From the NCBI RefSeq assembly GCF_002223055.1, contig NZ_NKFL01000006.1, forward strand, positions 2,356,001 to 2,420,000: a stretch of 64,000 nucleotides of DNA, read 5' to 3'. Position numbers and translations under genes: made by a program. The first letter of the stretch is position 1. Each line of letters begins with the position of its first letter. Source of the DNA: Burkholderia sp. HI2500 (GTDB taxonomy: Bacteria; Pseudomonadota; Gammaproteobacteria; Burkholderiales; Burkholderiaceae). The notes beneath the pieces are model-generated. The model had not been told where the DNA came from. It did not search any database and saw only the letters and a list, made by a program, of their open reading frames with translations. Shown one piece after another: positions 41,931 to 51,430 of this stretch.

Positions 41931-43775
41931 TCACGGGGCCGCCGCCAGCGTCGTCCCGGCGGTCGCGCCCGGGACGCTGCCGGTCGGCACGCTCGGCGGG
42001 TTTTCATCCGGCCACGGCGGCGGCAGCATGTGCAGCGTCAGCGCCGTCGGAATCCGCGCCCCCTTGTAGAACGTCTTCAGGTCCCGCTTCATCTGCGGAC
42101 GGGCGACGTCGTCCAGGTAGGTCATGTGGCCGCCCTGGAAGAAGTTCACCTGCAGCTTCGGATTCAGGCCCTTCACCGTCTGCAGCCGCGCGAGTTGCTT
42201 CTCGGTGTTGAAGAACGGCGTCGCGAGATCGTGGAAGCCATTCTCCGCGAGCACGCGAAGCTTCGGGTTGAGCTGCAGCGCACCGAGCAGATCGGGGATC
42301 GTGTCGGGCATCGGCTGGCCGTCGTGCGTGAAGTCCCAGACGCCGATGATGTTGTCGTTCAGCGGCAGGTACGTCGCGTTCGGTGCGGTGTAGCCGAGGT
42401 AATCCGGCATCTGCGTCGCGAGCGCGTTCGTGAACGGCTGCGAGATCAGGATGTCGGACGGGTCGCCGTCGTTCTGCAGGCGCGGATCGGAATTCGGCAA
42501 CGACACGCGTCCGTCATACCGGCCGATCGTCGTCCCGGGCAGCAGGCTCGTGCCGAACGGATTCGCGTTGAAGTAGCCGCGCAGCGCCTGTTGCGTGAGG
42601 CTCGACGGGATCGACCACAGCTTGAGCGTCGCATCGCTCGGGAACACCGGCGTGCCGAGCGCATCCGGAATGCCGAGCTGGCTCAACACCCACGACTGCG
42701 AGTACTTCTGCAGCTGGTTGTAGATCAGCGTCGTGAACAGTTCCGTCTGCAGTGCGTACAGACCGGGGTTCACCGGTGCCGGCGACACCTGGTTGAAGTA
42801 CGCCGCGACCGCCGCATAACCCGGCAGGTAGCCGGCCACGGTATCGGTTTCGAGCAGCAGCCCCTCCGTCGACTGCGTGATCGCGACGGCTTCCACCGCA
42901 TCCGCGAAGTAGTTCAGGATCGCCGACTGCAGCACGATGCCCGTCAGGTGCACGCCGGCCGATTCGAGTGCCAGCGCGAGCATGTCGGTACGCGGCGTGC
43001 CGTACGATTCGCCGTACAGGTAGATCGGCGACGTGCCGCGGCTGTTGACGTTCAGGTAGCGCTGGATGAAGTCGCGCATGATGTTCACGTCCGCATCCGA
43101 ACCCCAGTACTTCTGGTTGGTGTTCGGCAACACGGCTTCCGACAGCCCGGTGCCGGGCGGGTCGATGAACACGAGGTCGGTGGTGTCGATCAGGCTTTCG
43201 GCGTTGTCGACGAGCGGATAGTTCGGCCAGTTGCTGCCGAACAGCGGATCGGGCGTGGCCACGCGGGTCGGCGCGAACGAGCCGAGCCGCAGCCAGATCG
43301 ACGACGAGCCGGGGCCGCCGTTATAGACGAACGTGACGGGGCGCGGCTTGCCGTTCGTGCTCGGCGCGGTGTACGCGACATACGACATCGACGCTTCCGG
43401 GTTGCCGCTCGCGTCCTGCGCGGTCAGGTGGCCGGTGGTGGTCGTGTAGTTGACGGTCGTGCCGCCGTTTTTCCACTGGTAATGCATGACGGCGGCTTTC
43501 TCGGACACCTGCCCGGGGGCCAGGCCGTCGGTCGCATTCATCGAATACGCAACCGGGTCGACGTACGGCTGGTTGGCTGGCGTCTGCCCGGCCGCCTGTT
43601 GCGCGCTCGCCTGCTGGCTGGCGGTGGCCTGCGCGAGGCTCGACGCACCGACGGACGACGAATCGTCGCCGCCGCATGCCGCGAGCGCCAGTGTCATGAC
43701 GGTCAATGCACCTAGCCCGGCCAACCGGCCGTGACGGCCACGGCGGCTGCCGGTACAGCTCCTGTCTGGTTTCAT
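41931..43775 (-). CDS. Lipoprotein serine carboxypeptidase (peptidase S10)
   Basis: A 614-residue peptidase of the S10 carboxypeptidase family with an alpha/beta-hydrolase fold. A lipoprotein signal ends LALAACGG, so the mature Cys near residue 34 would be lipidated. A Gln/Ala-rich linker follows. FVYNGGPGSSSIWLRLG is the family oxyanion region, IYLYGESYGTPR holds the catalytic Ser (G-E-S-Y-G), and the late FFQGGHMTYLD holds the catalytic His. AAAGGACAGAG precedes the ATG. It is probably envelope-anchored and acts on peptides outside the cytoplasm. Confidence 0.88.
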   Translation of the reverse strand: MKPDRSCTGSRRGRHGRLAGLGALTVMTLALAACGGDDSSSVGASSLAQATASQQASAQQAAGQTPANQPYVDPVAYSMNATDGLAPGQVSEKAAVMHYQWKNGGTTVNYTTTTGHLTAQDASGNPEASMSYVAYTAPSTNGKPRPVTFVYNGGPGSSSIWLRLGSFAPTRVATPDPLFGSNWPNYPLVDNAESLIDTTDLVFIDPPGTGLSEAVLPNTNQKYWGSDADVNIMRDFIQRYLNVNSRGTSPIYLYGESYGTPRTDMLALALESAGVHLTGIVLQSAILNYFADAVEAVAITQSTEGLLLETDTVAGYLPGYAAVAAYFNQVSPAPVNPGLYALQTELFTTLIYNQLQKYSQSWVLSQLGIPDALGTPVFPSDATLKLWSIPSSLTQQALRGYFNANPFGTSLLPGTTIGRYDGRVSLPNSDPRLQNDGDPSDILISQPFTNALATQMPDYLGYTAPNATYLPLNDNIIGVWDFTHDGQPMPDTIPDLLGALQLNPKLRVLAENGFHDLATPFFNTEKQLARLQTVKGLNPKLQVNFFQGGHMTYLDDVARPQMKRDLKTFYKGARIPTALTLHMLPPPWPDENPPSVPTGSVPGATAGTTLAAAP

Positions 43776-44485
43776 CTCTGTCCTTTGATTCGGATACCGT
43801 TTCACACAGGCCGCCAACGCCTGCGAAACGCGCAGGCGAACCCGCCACTCGCGTTGCACGGTCGGCAGTCGGCGGTTGGGGATTGGACTTCCAAGAGACT
43901 GAACTTGATACAGACACAGCAAACTGCTGGCGAGAATGGTGCTCGGACGCCCCCTGCAGTTTGGACAACTTTTATATGACCCAAATTTACGACAACACAA
44001 AAATAGGCGGTGCTGCGCCGCGTTGTCAAAGATCATTCGGATATTAAAAAACCCGCAATGATGCTAACGGCGGACAGTGTCTGGCAATTGAAAGAAAACG
44101 GGATTATTCGCGCATTGCGCGCTCTATCGACAATAATCCGCCGAATCTGCCGCTTTTATCGCACAACCGGCAATCCTTTACCCGCGTTGGTGTTGCGCTT
44201 CGAAAGCCTTCAGATCGCCGGAATCATTCTTTCATTTTAATTATCCGGGATCGATTAATTCGGCGTGACGGCATGCATGCGCCGCCATTCGATGATTCAA
44301 GTCACTTCAGCCATTCTTCAATCGATGCGCTTATCCGCACCGCGTCATCCATAAAATACCGATTTCTCCAATTCTATAAAATTCAGCGGAATTATTTACC
44401 CTTTCTATTGCTGGCCTTCCAGCAGGGATGAAGCGCGACATGCAGCCTCGCCGCACGCCGCGCTTCATCCGCATTCAATCCGCCA
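43776..44485. other. AT-rich intergenic region, 710 bp
   Basis: The stretch 43860-44410 is clearly richer in A+T than the flanking genes and carries several short inverted repeats, but I see no gene with acceptable codon bias. Promoters for the leftward carboxypeptidase are expected near 43800-44000. No RNA gene is recognised. Confidence 0.45.
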
Positions 44486-46300
44486 TTACTTCCCGCCGCC
44501 CGGCAGCGCGATATCGATCAGCACCGGATCGTGATCCGACGAGCGATATGCATCCGGCGCGTAGAACGTCTTCTGCTGCTCGGCCGACTTGTACGCGAGC
44601 GTGTACTGCAGCGCAAGCGGCTCGTCCGCGTTGATGTGCCATTCGTGCACGGCCTTCACGTGCGATGCGAGCGGCAGCGTCGCGAGCGCGTGATCGAGGT
44701 AGCCGGCTTCGCCGTTGTACACGTAGCTGTACGCATTCGCGCCGATCCAGCGTGCGACGAGGTTGCGGTAGCCGCGCGATTCGAGCGTGCGGATCGGGTC
44801 TTCGTACGTGTAGCTGTTGAAGTCGCCGATCAGCAGCACGCCCTGGCCGGCGACGCCCGTCGGGTTGCCGGCGAGCCAGTCGGCCACCTTCGCCGCCGCG
44901 CGCGTGCGCGTCGGGTTCCAGCAGCCCTGGCCGTCGCCCTGGTCGAGATCGTCGTTCGCGGCGTCCGGGCAGTTCTTCGACTTCAGGTGGTTCACGGCCA
45001 CCGTCAGCGACTGCTTGTTGCCGTTGATCAGCCGGAACGACTGCGCGAGCGGCTGGCGGTTCTTGTCGTCGATCGCGAGCGTCGCCGCGCGGCCGACCGG
45101 TTCGACCTTGCGGCTGTCGTAGATCATCGCGACCGTGATCGCATCGCCGCCGAGGCGCGACACGCCCGGATCGACGACGCGCCACTGGTTGCCGAGCTTC
45201 GCCGCGAGCTGGCGCACCGCGCTCAGTTCGCCGTAGCCGTTGTTCTGGATTTCCATCAGACCGATCACGTCGGCGTCGATCGCCTTCAGCGCGCTGACGA
45301 TCTTCGCTTCCTGGCGCTGGAATTCCTGGAAGTTCTTCGCGCCGCGATTGTTCGGATCGTCGAAGCCGCCGCCGAGACCGTTGCCGTTGAAGTAGTTCAG
45401 GACATTGAACGACGCCACGCGCAGGTTCGATTTCGGATCGCGCGCCGGTGCGTTGGTGCGCGGGTTCGTGCGGGCTTCGAATGCCGGCACGGCGGCGCCC
45501 GGCAGCGGCTGCACGCGCCATGCGCCGTAACGCACTTCGAGCACGCCTTCGACGTCGCGCACCGTGTAGCCCGCGCGCAGCGTGTTCGCGGCCGACAGGC
45601 CCGGCGCCGGGTACGGCACGGTCGCGGGATTCTGCTTGTTCGAGCCGTCGTCGAGGATCAGGCGGTTGCGTGCGTTCGCCTCGATCTGCGTCTGCGCCTG
45701 CGCGGGCGGCACGACGCTCGTCGGCGTGCGCAGGCGGCCGTTGCTGAGCATCACGCTGCCGTAGCGGCCGAGCTCGTAGTTGTCGGTGACGTTCAGCGTC
45801 TGCGGCAGGCGCACCCGCATCCCTTCATACGCGGCGAACGCGTTCGGGCTGTCGACCGGCAGCGTGAGCGTCACGGGCGTGACGGTCTGGTTGTTCGCGC
45901 ACACCGCGATCGCACCCGACTGCGTGAGCTGCGTCTGGCCGTATTTCTCCTCGACCTTGCCCGTCACATGCACGAGGTCGCCCGCTTTCGCCCGCACCTT
46001 CGGCGCGTAGACGAACAGCCCTTCCGACACGCCCGGCTGGTTGCGGCGCTGCGCGTCGGCCTGCTGGACGAAGAAGCCGCCGAAGCCGTCCGTGCCGCCG
46101 AAATCGGCGGTGACGACCGCTTCGATCGACACGTTCTGGCCGGCGAGCGGCGACGGCGCGCCCGGCCCCTGGATATCGGCGATCGGCGTCGTGCTGCCGC
46201 CGCAGTTCGGGCTGACGGGCGCGGCCGTGGCGGCGAAAACCGGCGCAGCGAGCGTCGGGAGCAGCAATAGCGGGGTGAAGAGGCGGATTGTCGAGCGCAT
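44486..46300 (-). CDS. Secreted ExeM/NucH-type endonuclease
   Basis: A 604-residue exported nuclease. Signal peptide about 1-23 (RLFTPLLLLPTLAAPVFA). Residues 30-290 are OB-fold/lamin-tail-like (EAVVTADFGGTDGFGGFFVQQ). Residues about 300-604 are an endonuclease/exonuclease/phosphatase domain: RVASFNVLNYFNG, DVIGLMEIQNNG with the Mg2+ Glu, VNHLKSKNC, LIGDFNSYTYEDP, and SSDHDPVLIDI. The four Cys in the C-terminal domain may form disulfides. It acts outside the cell on DNA, for nutrient or biofilm DNA. It is a single gene between AT-rich DNA and the copper operon. Confidence 0.9.
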   Translation of the reverse strand: MRSTIRLFTPLLLLPTLAAPVFAATAAPVSPNCGGSTTPIADIQGPGAPSPLAGQNVSIEAVVTADFGGTDGFGGFFVQQADAQRRNQPGVSEGLFVYAPKVRAKAGDLVHVTGKVEEKYGQTQLTQSGAIAVCANNQTVTPVTLTLPVDSPNAFAAYEGMRVRLPQTLNVTDNYELGRYGSVMLSNGRLRTPTSVVPPAQAQTQIEANARNRLILDDGSNKQNPATVPYPAPGLSAANTLRAGYTVRDVEGVLEVRYGAWRVQPLPGAAVPAFEARTNPRTNAPARDPKSNLRVASFNVLNYFNGNGLGGGFDDPNNRGAKNFQEFQRQEAKIVSALKAIDADVIGLMEIQNNGYGELSAVRQLAAKLGNQWRVVDPGVSRLGGDAITVAMIYDSRKVEPVGRAATLAIDDKNRQPLAQSFRLINGNKQSLTVAVNHLKSKNCPDAANDDLDQGDGQGCWNPTRTRAAAKVADWLAGNPTGVAGQGVLLIGDFNSYTYEDPIRTLESRGYRNLVARWIGANAYSYVYNGEAGYLDHALATLPLASHVKAVHEWHINADEPLALQYTLAYKSAEQQKTFYAPDAYRSSDHDPVLIDIALPGGGK

Positions 46301-46438
46301 GACGGGGAATCCCGGTTGTGAGGGTGGCGAAAGCTTAGCGGCGCTCAATGACAGTTTTTGGTAATCGAAAGACAGGCGGATGTAATTGTCGTCATCACGC
46401 CGCGATCGCCGTCGAGCGTGCGTTTACGCCTGAAAAGC

Positions 46439-46485
46439 GGGGCAATCGTCTGATGAAAATCCACCATGCCCGTGACGATTGCCCC
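46439..46485 (-). terminator. Hairpin 3' of the copper operon
   Basis: GGGGCAATCGTC and GACGATTGCCCC are perfect 12-bp arms with a 23-nt loop, lying 3' of copD on the leftward strand and followed there by GCTTTTC. Confidence 0.6.
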
Positions 46486-46519
46486 GCGTGGTCTTGCTGC
46501 GCGGCTCCGCGCTGTCTCG

Positions 46520-47461
46520 CTACACCGTGCCCGGCAACGCGCTCGACACAAGCACGGCCGCGACCATCAGCACGCCGCCGAGTACGACCGCCTCGATCCG
46601 CAGCACTGTGCCGAATCGTTTCAGCGAACCAGCCGGCATCGAGGCGGCCGGATCCTTCAACGCAGCCAGCAACGTTGGCATCCCGAAGAAGCGATTGTGT
46701 CCGCCGAGCGCCGCCGCGATCAGCACGAGCGCGAGCTTCAGCAGCAGGATCTGCCCGTACGTCGATGCGAGCAGATTGGCGGGCGTATCGACGCCGCGCC
46801 AGCCGTTGTACGCACCGGTCGCGAACAGCACGATCAACGCGTAAGTCGATGCATCGGACAGCGACTGCACGAACGATGCGCCGGTCGTGCGTTCGCTTGC
46901 GGGCATCGTGGCAAGCCTCGGCATCACGCTGAATGCCGTCACGAGCACGAGCCCGACCCATGCGCTGATCGCCAGCAGATGCAGCCAGTCGATCCACACC
47001 GGCACGCTGAACAATCCGGCATCCACCGGATGTCCGCCGTTGCTGCGTGCGAGCGCGACGCAGGCCAGCGCGGCCCACATCGCAAACGGCCAGCGCGACG
47101 CGTTCGCGTGCCGGACGAACGACAGCACCACGACAACGAGCATGAACACCGCGCCGGCCAGCCACGCATGACCGAACCCGGTGCCCGCGAGCATCGCGCA
47201 GACGGCCGGCCCCGCTTCGAGCAACGACACCTCGCTCATCAGCGCGCAGTGCGCCCAGAACGCGGTGACGCTTGCGAGCAGCGAGATGACGGACGCGATG
47301 CGCAGCGTCGCGACGAGCCGCCGCCCGATGCCGTGCTGCCACGCCGACGCGCCGCGCGCGAGCCAGTGGCGGCCGAGCAGCGCGCCGATGACGACGGCGA
47401 ACCCGGCGTTCTGGATCGCCACCGATACCAGCCGCAGGAGACCGATGAAACCGTCGTTCAC
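46520..47461 (-). CDS. copD: Copper-resistance inner-membrane protein CopD
   Basis: A 313-residue polytopic membrane protein with about eight segments, CopD family. Conserved His/Met positions are visible (FWAHCALMSEV; GFGHAWLAG; SNGGHPVDAG; WLHLLAISAWVG). The start is a GTG whose bases overlap the copC stop as GTGA, showing translational coupling. CopD works with periplasmic CopC in copper import or handling across the inner membrane. It is the last gene of the copper operon. Confidence 0.9.
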   Translation of the reverse strand: MNDGFIGLLRLVSVAIQNAGFAVVIGALLGRHWLARGASAWQHGIGRRLVATLRIASVISLLASVTAFWAHCALMSEVSLLEAGPAVCAMLAGTGFGHAWLAGAVFMLVVVVLSFVRHANASRWPFAMWAALACVALARSNGGHPVDAGLFSVPVWIDWLHLLAISAWVGLVLVTAFSVMPRLATMPASERTTGASFVQSLSDASTYALIVLFATGAYNGWRGVDTPANLLASTYGQILLLKLALVLIAAALGGHNRFFGMPTLLAALKDPAASMPAGSLKRFGTVLRIEAVVLGGVLMVAAVLVSSALPGTV

Positions 47462-47838
47462 CCCTTCACCCTGAACGTATAGGTGCCTTTCGTGCGATGC
47501 GCGTCGGCCGTCATCGCCACCCACTGCACCGTGTACGCGCCGGGCGCGAGCTTCGGCATCGCGACGGTCATCACGCGCGGGTTCGCCGCATCGACCTTCG
47601 CCTTGTCCTGCGTGACGGCGTTGCCGTTCGCATCCGATACCTTCACCGAGCTGAACGCCGGTTCGAGGTCTTCATTGAAGGTGAGCCGCACCGTGTCGGG
47701 CGCGGTGTCGACCGTGCTGCCTGTCGCCGGTGCCGCGCTTTCCAGCTTGCCGTGCGCGGATGCCGCGATCGGTGCGGCGGCGAGCATCGCACCGGTCGCG
47801 ACGATCGCGGCCAGCCGCGTGAGGGTCGTGATCTTCAT
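47458..47838 (-). CDS. copC: Periplasmic copper-binding protein CopC
   Basis: A 126-residue CopC protein. Signal peptide about 1-28 ending AAPIAASA, then His1 of the mature chain (HGKLESAAPATGSTVD), which is the expected Cu(II) ligand. TADAHRTKGTYTFRVKG near the end supplies the other conserved His. The Met-rich Cu(I) loop of some homologues is not evident, suggesting a Cu(II)-only type. It lies 14 bp after the CusF-like gene and overlaps copD. Confidence 0.92.
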   Translation of the reverse strand: MKITTLTRLAAIVATGAMLAAAPIAASAHGKLESAAPATGSTVDTAPDTVRLTFNEDLEPAFSSVKVSDANGNAVTQDKAKVDAANPRVMTVAMPKLAPGAYTVQWVAMTADAHRTKGTYTFRVKG

Positions 47839-47852
47839 GTGCACGCTCCGCG

Positions 47853-48200
47853 TCACGGCTTCTTCAGCTCGACGACGGTCAGCGCACCGTCCACGTCTTC
47901 CGCGACGAAGTCGATCTTGTCGCCCGCTTTCACCTGCGACAGCATCGCCGGGTCCTTCACCTTGAACACCATCGTCATCGCGTCCATCCCGAGGTTTTCG
48001 AGCGGGCCGTGCTTGATCGTCAGCTTGCCGGCGGCCGTGTCGACCTTGCGGATTTCGCCGTGCGACATGCGCTGCGCCGCCGCGGCTTCCTGCTTCGCAC
48101 CGCCGCTCATGTCCATGCCGGCCATGTCGCCGGCCGCGTACGATGCGCCGGAAAACACCAGTGCACACCCCATTGCCATCGAAACCAGTCCCTTCTTCAT
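47853..48200 (-). CDS. CusF-like periplasmic copper-binding protein
   Basis: A 115-residue exported protein with a signal peptide (1-22), a Met/His cluster AGDMAGMDMSGG, and a CusF-like OB fold. Family residues are seen in KHGPLENLGMDAMTMVFKVKD, where the two Met and the preceding His bind Cu(I). GGGAGTCGACACG precedes the ATG. It probably hands copper between the multicopper oxidase and CopC or the RND pump. A clear paralogue lies at 61434-61805. Confidence 0.88.
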   Translation of the reverse strand: MKKGLVSMAMGCALVFSGASYAAGDMAGMDMSGGAKQEAAAAQRMSHGEIRKVDTAAGKLTIKHGPLENLGMDAMTMVFKVKDPAMLSQVKAGDKIDFVAEDVDGALTVVELKKP

Positions 48201-48268
48201 CGTGTCGACTCCCAGTGAATGAAACGAAACCGGCGGCCGCATGCACGCATGCCGCCGCATGCTGCTGC

Positions 48269-49564
48269 TCAACCGTCCGGCAGTTCGCCGGTGTACTCGT
48301 ATGCGACGGTGCCCTTCGGATGTTTGAACCAGCCCGGATCGCGATAGTCGTTACGGCCGAGCCCCTGCCGCACCTTGCAGACCGTGAACATGCCGCCCAT
48401 CTCCAGCGGCCCGAACGGGCCCGTGCCCGTCATCATCGGCAGCGTGTTGTCGGGCAGCGGCATCTCCATGCCGCCCATCGCGCCGCCGGTGCTGCCCATC
48501 GCCATGTAGTCGGGCACGAGCTTGCCGATGCGCTGCGCGAGATCCTTCTGCGGCACGCCGATCAGGTTCGGCACCTGGTGGCCCATCGCATTCATCGTGT
48601 GATGCGACTTGTGGCAATGGAATGCCCAGTCGCCCGGGCGATCGGCGGTGAACTCGATCGCGCGCATCTGGCCCACCGCGACATCCGCGGTCACTTCCGG
48701 CCAGCGCGCGGCCGGCGGAATCCAGCCGCCATCGGTGCCCGCGACTTCGAAGCTGTAGCCGTGCAGGTGGATCGGATGGTTCGTCATCGTCAGGTTGCCG
48801 AAGCGAATCCGCACGCGGTCGCCCGCGCGCACCGGCAGCGGATCGATGCCCGGGAACACGCGCGAGTTGAAGGTCCACATGTTGAAGTCGGTCATCTCGT
48901 TCACGCGCGGCGTGTAGCTGCCCGGATCGATGTCGTATGCGGCGAGCAGGAACACGAAATCGCGATCGACCGGCATCGTGCCGCGATCCTTCGGGTGCAC
49001 GATGAACATGCCCATCATCCCCATCGCCATCTGCACCATCTCGTCGGCGTGCGGGTGGTACATGAACGTGCCGTGCGCTTCCAGCTGGAACTCGTAGACG
49101 AAGGTCTTGCCGGGCGGGATATGCGGCTGCGTGAGGCCGCCGACGCCGTCCATCCCGTTCGGCAGCCGCAGCCCGTGCCAGTGGATCGTCGTGTGCTCGG
49201 GCAACCGGTTGGTCACGAAGATGCGTACCTTGTCGCCTTCGACGGCCTCGATCGTCGGGCCCGGCGACTGGCCGTTGTAGCCCCACAGGTTCGCGTTCAT
49301 GCCGGGCGCCATCTCGCGCACGACGGGCTCGGCCGTCAGGTGGAATTCCTTCCAGCCGTTCTTCATCCGCCACGGCAGCGTCCAGCCGTTCAGCGTCGCG
49401 ACGGGCGTGTACGGGCGGCCGTTCGGCGGCACGAGCGGCGGCTGTGTGGCCGTTTTCGCCATCGTGGGCGCTTCGGGCAGCGACGCGGCGCCGGCCTTGC
49501 TGACCATCGCGGCGCCCAGCAGCGCGGCGCCCGAGCCGCTGAGAAATTGTCGACGGGACACCAT
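48269..49564 (-). CDS. Multicopper oxidase (copper oxidase)
   Basis: A 431-residue periplasmic multicopper oxidase. A Tat signal is visible as SRRQFLSGSGAALLG. The copper ligand motifs are all present: HWHG (TTIHWHGLRL), HPH (TFMYHPHAD), HPIHLHGYSF, and HCHKSHH near residue 345. The C-terminal region is Met/Gly-rich (GSTGGAMGGMEMP), as in copper-resistance oxidases, which oxidise Cu(I) to Cu(II). It begins one base after the TolC-type gene's stop. Confidence 0.92.
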   Translation of the reverse strand: MVSRRQFLSGSGAALLGAAMVSKAGAASLPEAPTMAKTATQPPLVPPNGRPYTPVATLNGWTLPWRMKNGWKEFHLTAEPVVREMAPGMNANLWGYNGQSPGPTIEAVEGDKVRIFVTNRLPEHTTIHWHGLRLPNGMDGVGGLTQPHIPPGKTFVYEFQLEAHGTFMYHPHADEMVQMAMGMMGMFIVHPKDRGTMPVDRDFVFLLAAYDIDPGSYTPRVNEMTDFNMWTFNSRVFPGIDPLPVRAGDRVRIRFGNLTMTNHPIHLHGYSFEVAGTDGGWIPPAARWPEVTADVAVGQMRAIEFTADRPGDWAFHCHKSHHTMNAMGHQVPNLIGVPQKDLAQRIGKLVPDYMAMGSTGGAMGGMEMPLPDNTLPMMTGTGPFGPLEMGGMFTVCKVRQGLGRNDYRDPGWFKHPKGTVAYEYTGELPDG

Positions 49565-49565
49565 G

Positions 49566-51062
49566 TCAATGACCTTCCGGATGCGGTTGTGTCGCGGGCG
49601 CCGGTTGCGCCGCGGATGAAGAAGCCGGCTGCGGCGCAGCGTCGGCGTGTGAAGGGGATGCGGGTTCGACGGATTGCGTCGCGCGCGGCGTGGCACCGTG
49701 GGTCGGCAGCCGGCCTCCGACGGCCATCTGCAGATCGGTTTCGGCGAGCCAGTAATCCTTCAGCGCATCGATGTAGCCGTTGACCGCGCCGACCTGCTCG
49801 CGCGCATCGGTCAGCAACTCGAACACACTCGCGAGCATCCCGTTGTAGCGCAGCAGGAGTTCGTCGGAGATCGTCTTGCGCAACGGCACGACTTCGTCGC
49901 GATAGTGGGTCGCGACGTCGTAGCTCGTCACGTACGCCGCATACGATTCGCGCACGTCGGAGCGCGCGTCGATGGCCGCTTTAGCGAGCCGGTTCGCCGA
50001 TTGCATGTACACGGCCTCGGCGCGCGCGACCTTCGCGCCGCCCCAGTCGAACAGCGGAATCTCGACGCTGATCTCGTAGCCGTGCTCGTGCCCCTTGCCG
50101 GTCTCGTAGTTGTTCACGTAGCCGAGGTCGACCGCATTGACGAAGCGCGTCGCCTTGCTCAGGCCGAGCGACGACGCGACGCCCTGCGTCTGCAGCTTCG
50201 CGGCCTGGATGTCGAGGCGGTTGCTCATCGCGAACCGCTCGAGATCGGGCAGGTTCGGCCGCGCTTTCGGCAGGTCGGGCAAGCGCTCGGGCAATGCGTA
50301 CCGTGTGCGTTCGCCCCACAGGCCCATCGCGCGCGTAAGCTTCTCGCGCGCGGCGACGGCCTGCTGGCGCGCCTTCGCGTGCTGCGCAACCGCATCGGCA
50401 TGGAACGCCTGCTCGCGCGCGTAATCGAGGCGGCTGAAGTTGCCGGCCTGCCGCATGCGCTGCGCGAGTTCGGCGGCCGCGCTCGCGGCATCGCGCACCT
50501 GTTGCGCATAGTTCGCGGCCTGCTCGGCCGCGACGGCCTCGACGTACGCACGGCGTGCGTCGGCTGCGACCTTCAGCATCGCGTCGGCCGTTTCGAGCTT
50601 GGTCTGCTCGAAGCGGCGGCGTTCGATGTTCGTCGCGAGCGGCATCGTCAGCAGCGCGAACACGTTCGCCGAGAACGTGCGGCCGAGCGTCAGCTCGCCG
50701 TCGCCGGCACGGGTGCGGCTGAACGCGAATCGCGGATTCGGCAACCGGCCGGCCTGGACGAGATCGGCTTCCGACAATCCCAGTTCCGCATATGACGCCT
50801 GCAGGCCACGGTTGTTCAGCAGCGCGACCTGCACCGCGTCGTCCATCGACAGCGGCTTCGCAAGCAGCTCCTTCGTGCGCTTGTCGACGGCTTCGCGGTC
50901 GGCGTCGGTCCTGACCACGACCGCGTCTTTCCCGATGCGTTCCGACGCGGCGGACGACACCGCGTCGAAGCCACCGTCCTTCGAAAACGTCGTGCAGCCG
51001 GCAAGGAAGGCCAGCACGGCCGCCGCCGCGGCGATCCTCGGCGATATCGCAAGCATCGTCAT
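49566..51062 (-). CDS. TolC-family outer-membrane lipoprotein
   Basis: A 498-residue outer-membrane factor. A lipoprotein signal ends LAFLAGC at about residue 22. Two long helical repeats follow (QVALLNNRGLQASYAELGLSEADLVQAGRLPNPRF; DIQAAKLQTQGVASSLGLS), typical of TolC-like copper and cation efflux channels. A Pro/Ala/Ser-rich tail of about 40 residues ends QPHPEGH. The ATG overlaps the stop of the preceding small gene. In Burkholderia copper operons this type of protein accompanies the multicopper oxidase. Confidence 0.9.
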   Translation of the reverse strand: MTMLAISPRIAAAAAVLAFLAGCTTFSKDGGFDAVSSAASERIGKDAVVVRTDADREAVDKRTKELLAKPLSMDDAVQVALLNNRGLQASYAELGLSEADLVQAGRLPNPRFAFSRTRAGDGELTLGRTFSANVFALLTMPLATNIERRRFEQTKLETADAMLKVAADARRAYVEAVAAEQAANYAQQVRDAASAAAELAQRMRQAGNFSRLDYAREQAFHADAVAQHAKARQQAVAAREKLTRAMGLWGERTRYALPERLPDLPKARPNLPDLERFAMSNRLDIQAAKLQTQGVASSLGLSKATRFVNAVDLGYVNNYETGKGHEHGYEISVEIPLFDWGGAKVARAEAVYMQSANRLAKAAIDARSDVRESYAAYVTSYDVATHYRDEVVPLRKTISDELLLRYNGMLASVFELLTDAREQVGAVNGYIDALKDYWLAETDLQMAVGGRLPTHGATPRATQSVEPASPSHADAAPQPASSSAAQPAPATQPHPEGH

Positions 51063-51340
51063 TGCGCGCTGCCTCCGTGCTTCGAATGCGCGGCGCCGCT
51101 TCCGGCCGCGCCGCCCGTCGCACGGCCCTTCGCGGGCCGTTCCATCACGTCGCGGTTCAGTTGCTTCCAGCCGGGGCCCTCATCGTCCCGATACGGCCGG
51201 TAGCCGTCGAATACGGATGTCACGGTGATATCCGGCACGGCCACGGTGGCATCCGCTGGATCAGGCAGTGGGGTTTGCGCTGGCGCGAGCGACGGCACGA
51301 GGGCCGCCACGCTCAACAGCGCCGCAGTAATGAATCGCAT
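51059..51340 (-). CDS. Small exported protein of the copper operon
   Basis: A 93-residue protein with a signal peptide (about 1-21, ending LAPAQ). The mature part contains VFDGYRPYRDDEGPGWKQLNRDV, which resembles short periplasmic proteins found before copper-resistance outer-membrane factors. The C-terminus is Gly/His-rich (AAHSKHGG). Its stop overlaps the start of the TolC-family gene by four bases. The function is unknown, with a copper link from context. Confidence 0.7.
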   Translation of the reverse strand: MRFITAALLSVAALVPSLAPAQTPLPDPADATVAVPDITVTSVFDGYRPYRDDEGPGWKQLNRDVMERPAKGRATGGAAGSGAAHSKHGGSAQ

Positions 51341-51430
51341 GAATGGGTCTCGTCATGAGTCGTCCGGCGGTCGTGATGCGGATGCCGGAACGGATTGCAG
51401 AGCGCGGCAGGTCGAAGCCGCAGGCGGGGT

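Noticed and set aside
44010..44240. A 76-codon plus-strand frame in the AT-rich gap
   Set aside because: No Shine-Dalgarno, no recognisable domain and atypical codon use; likely chance.
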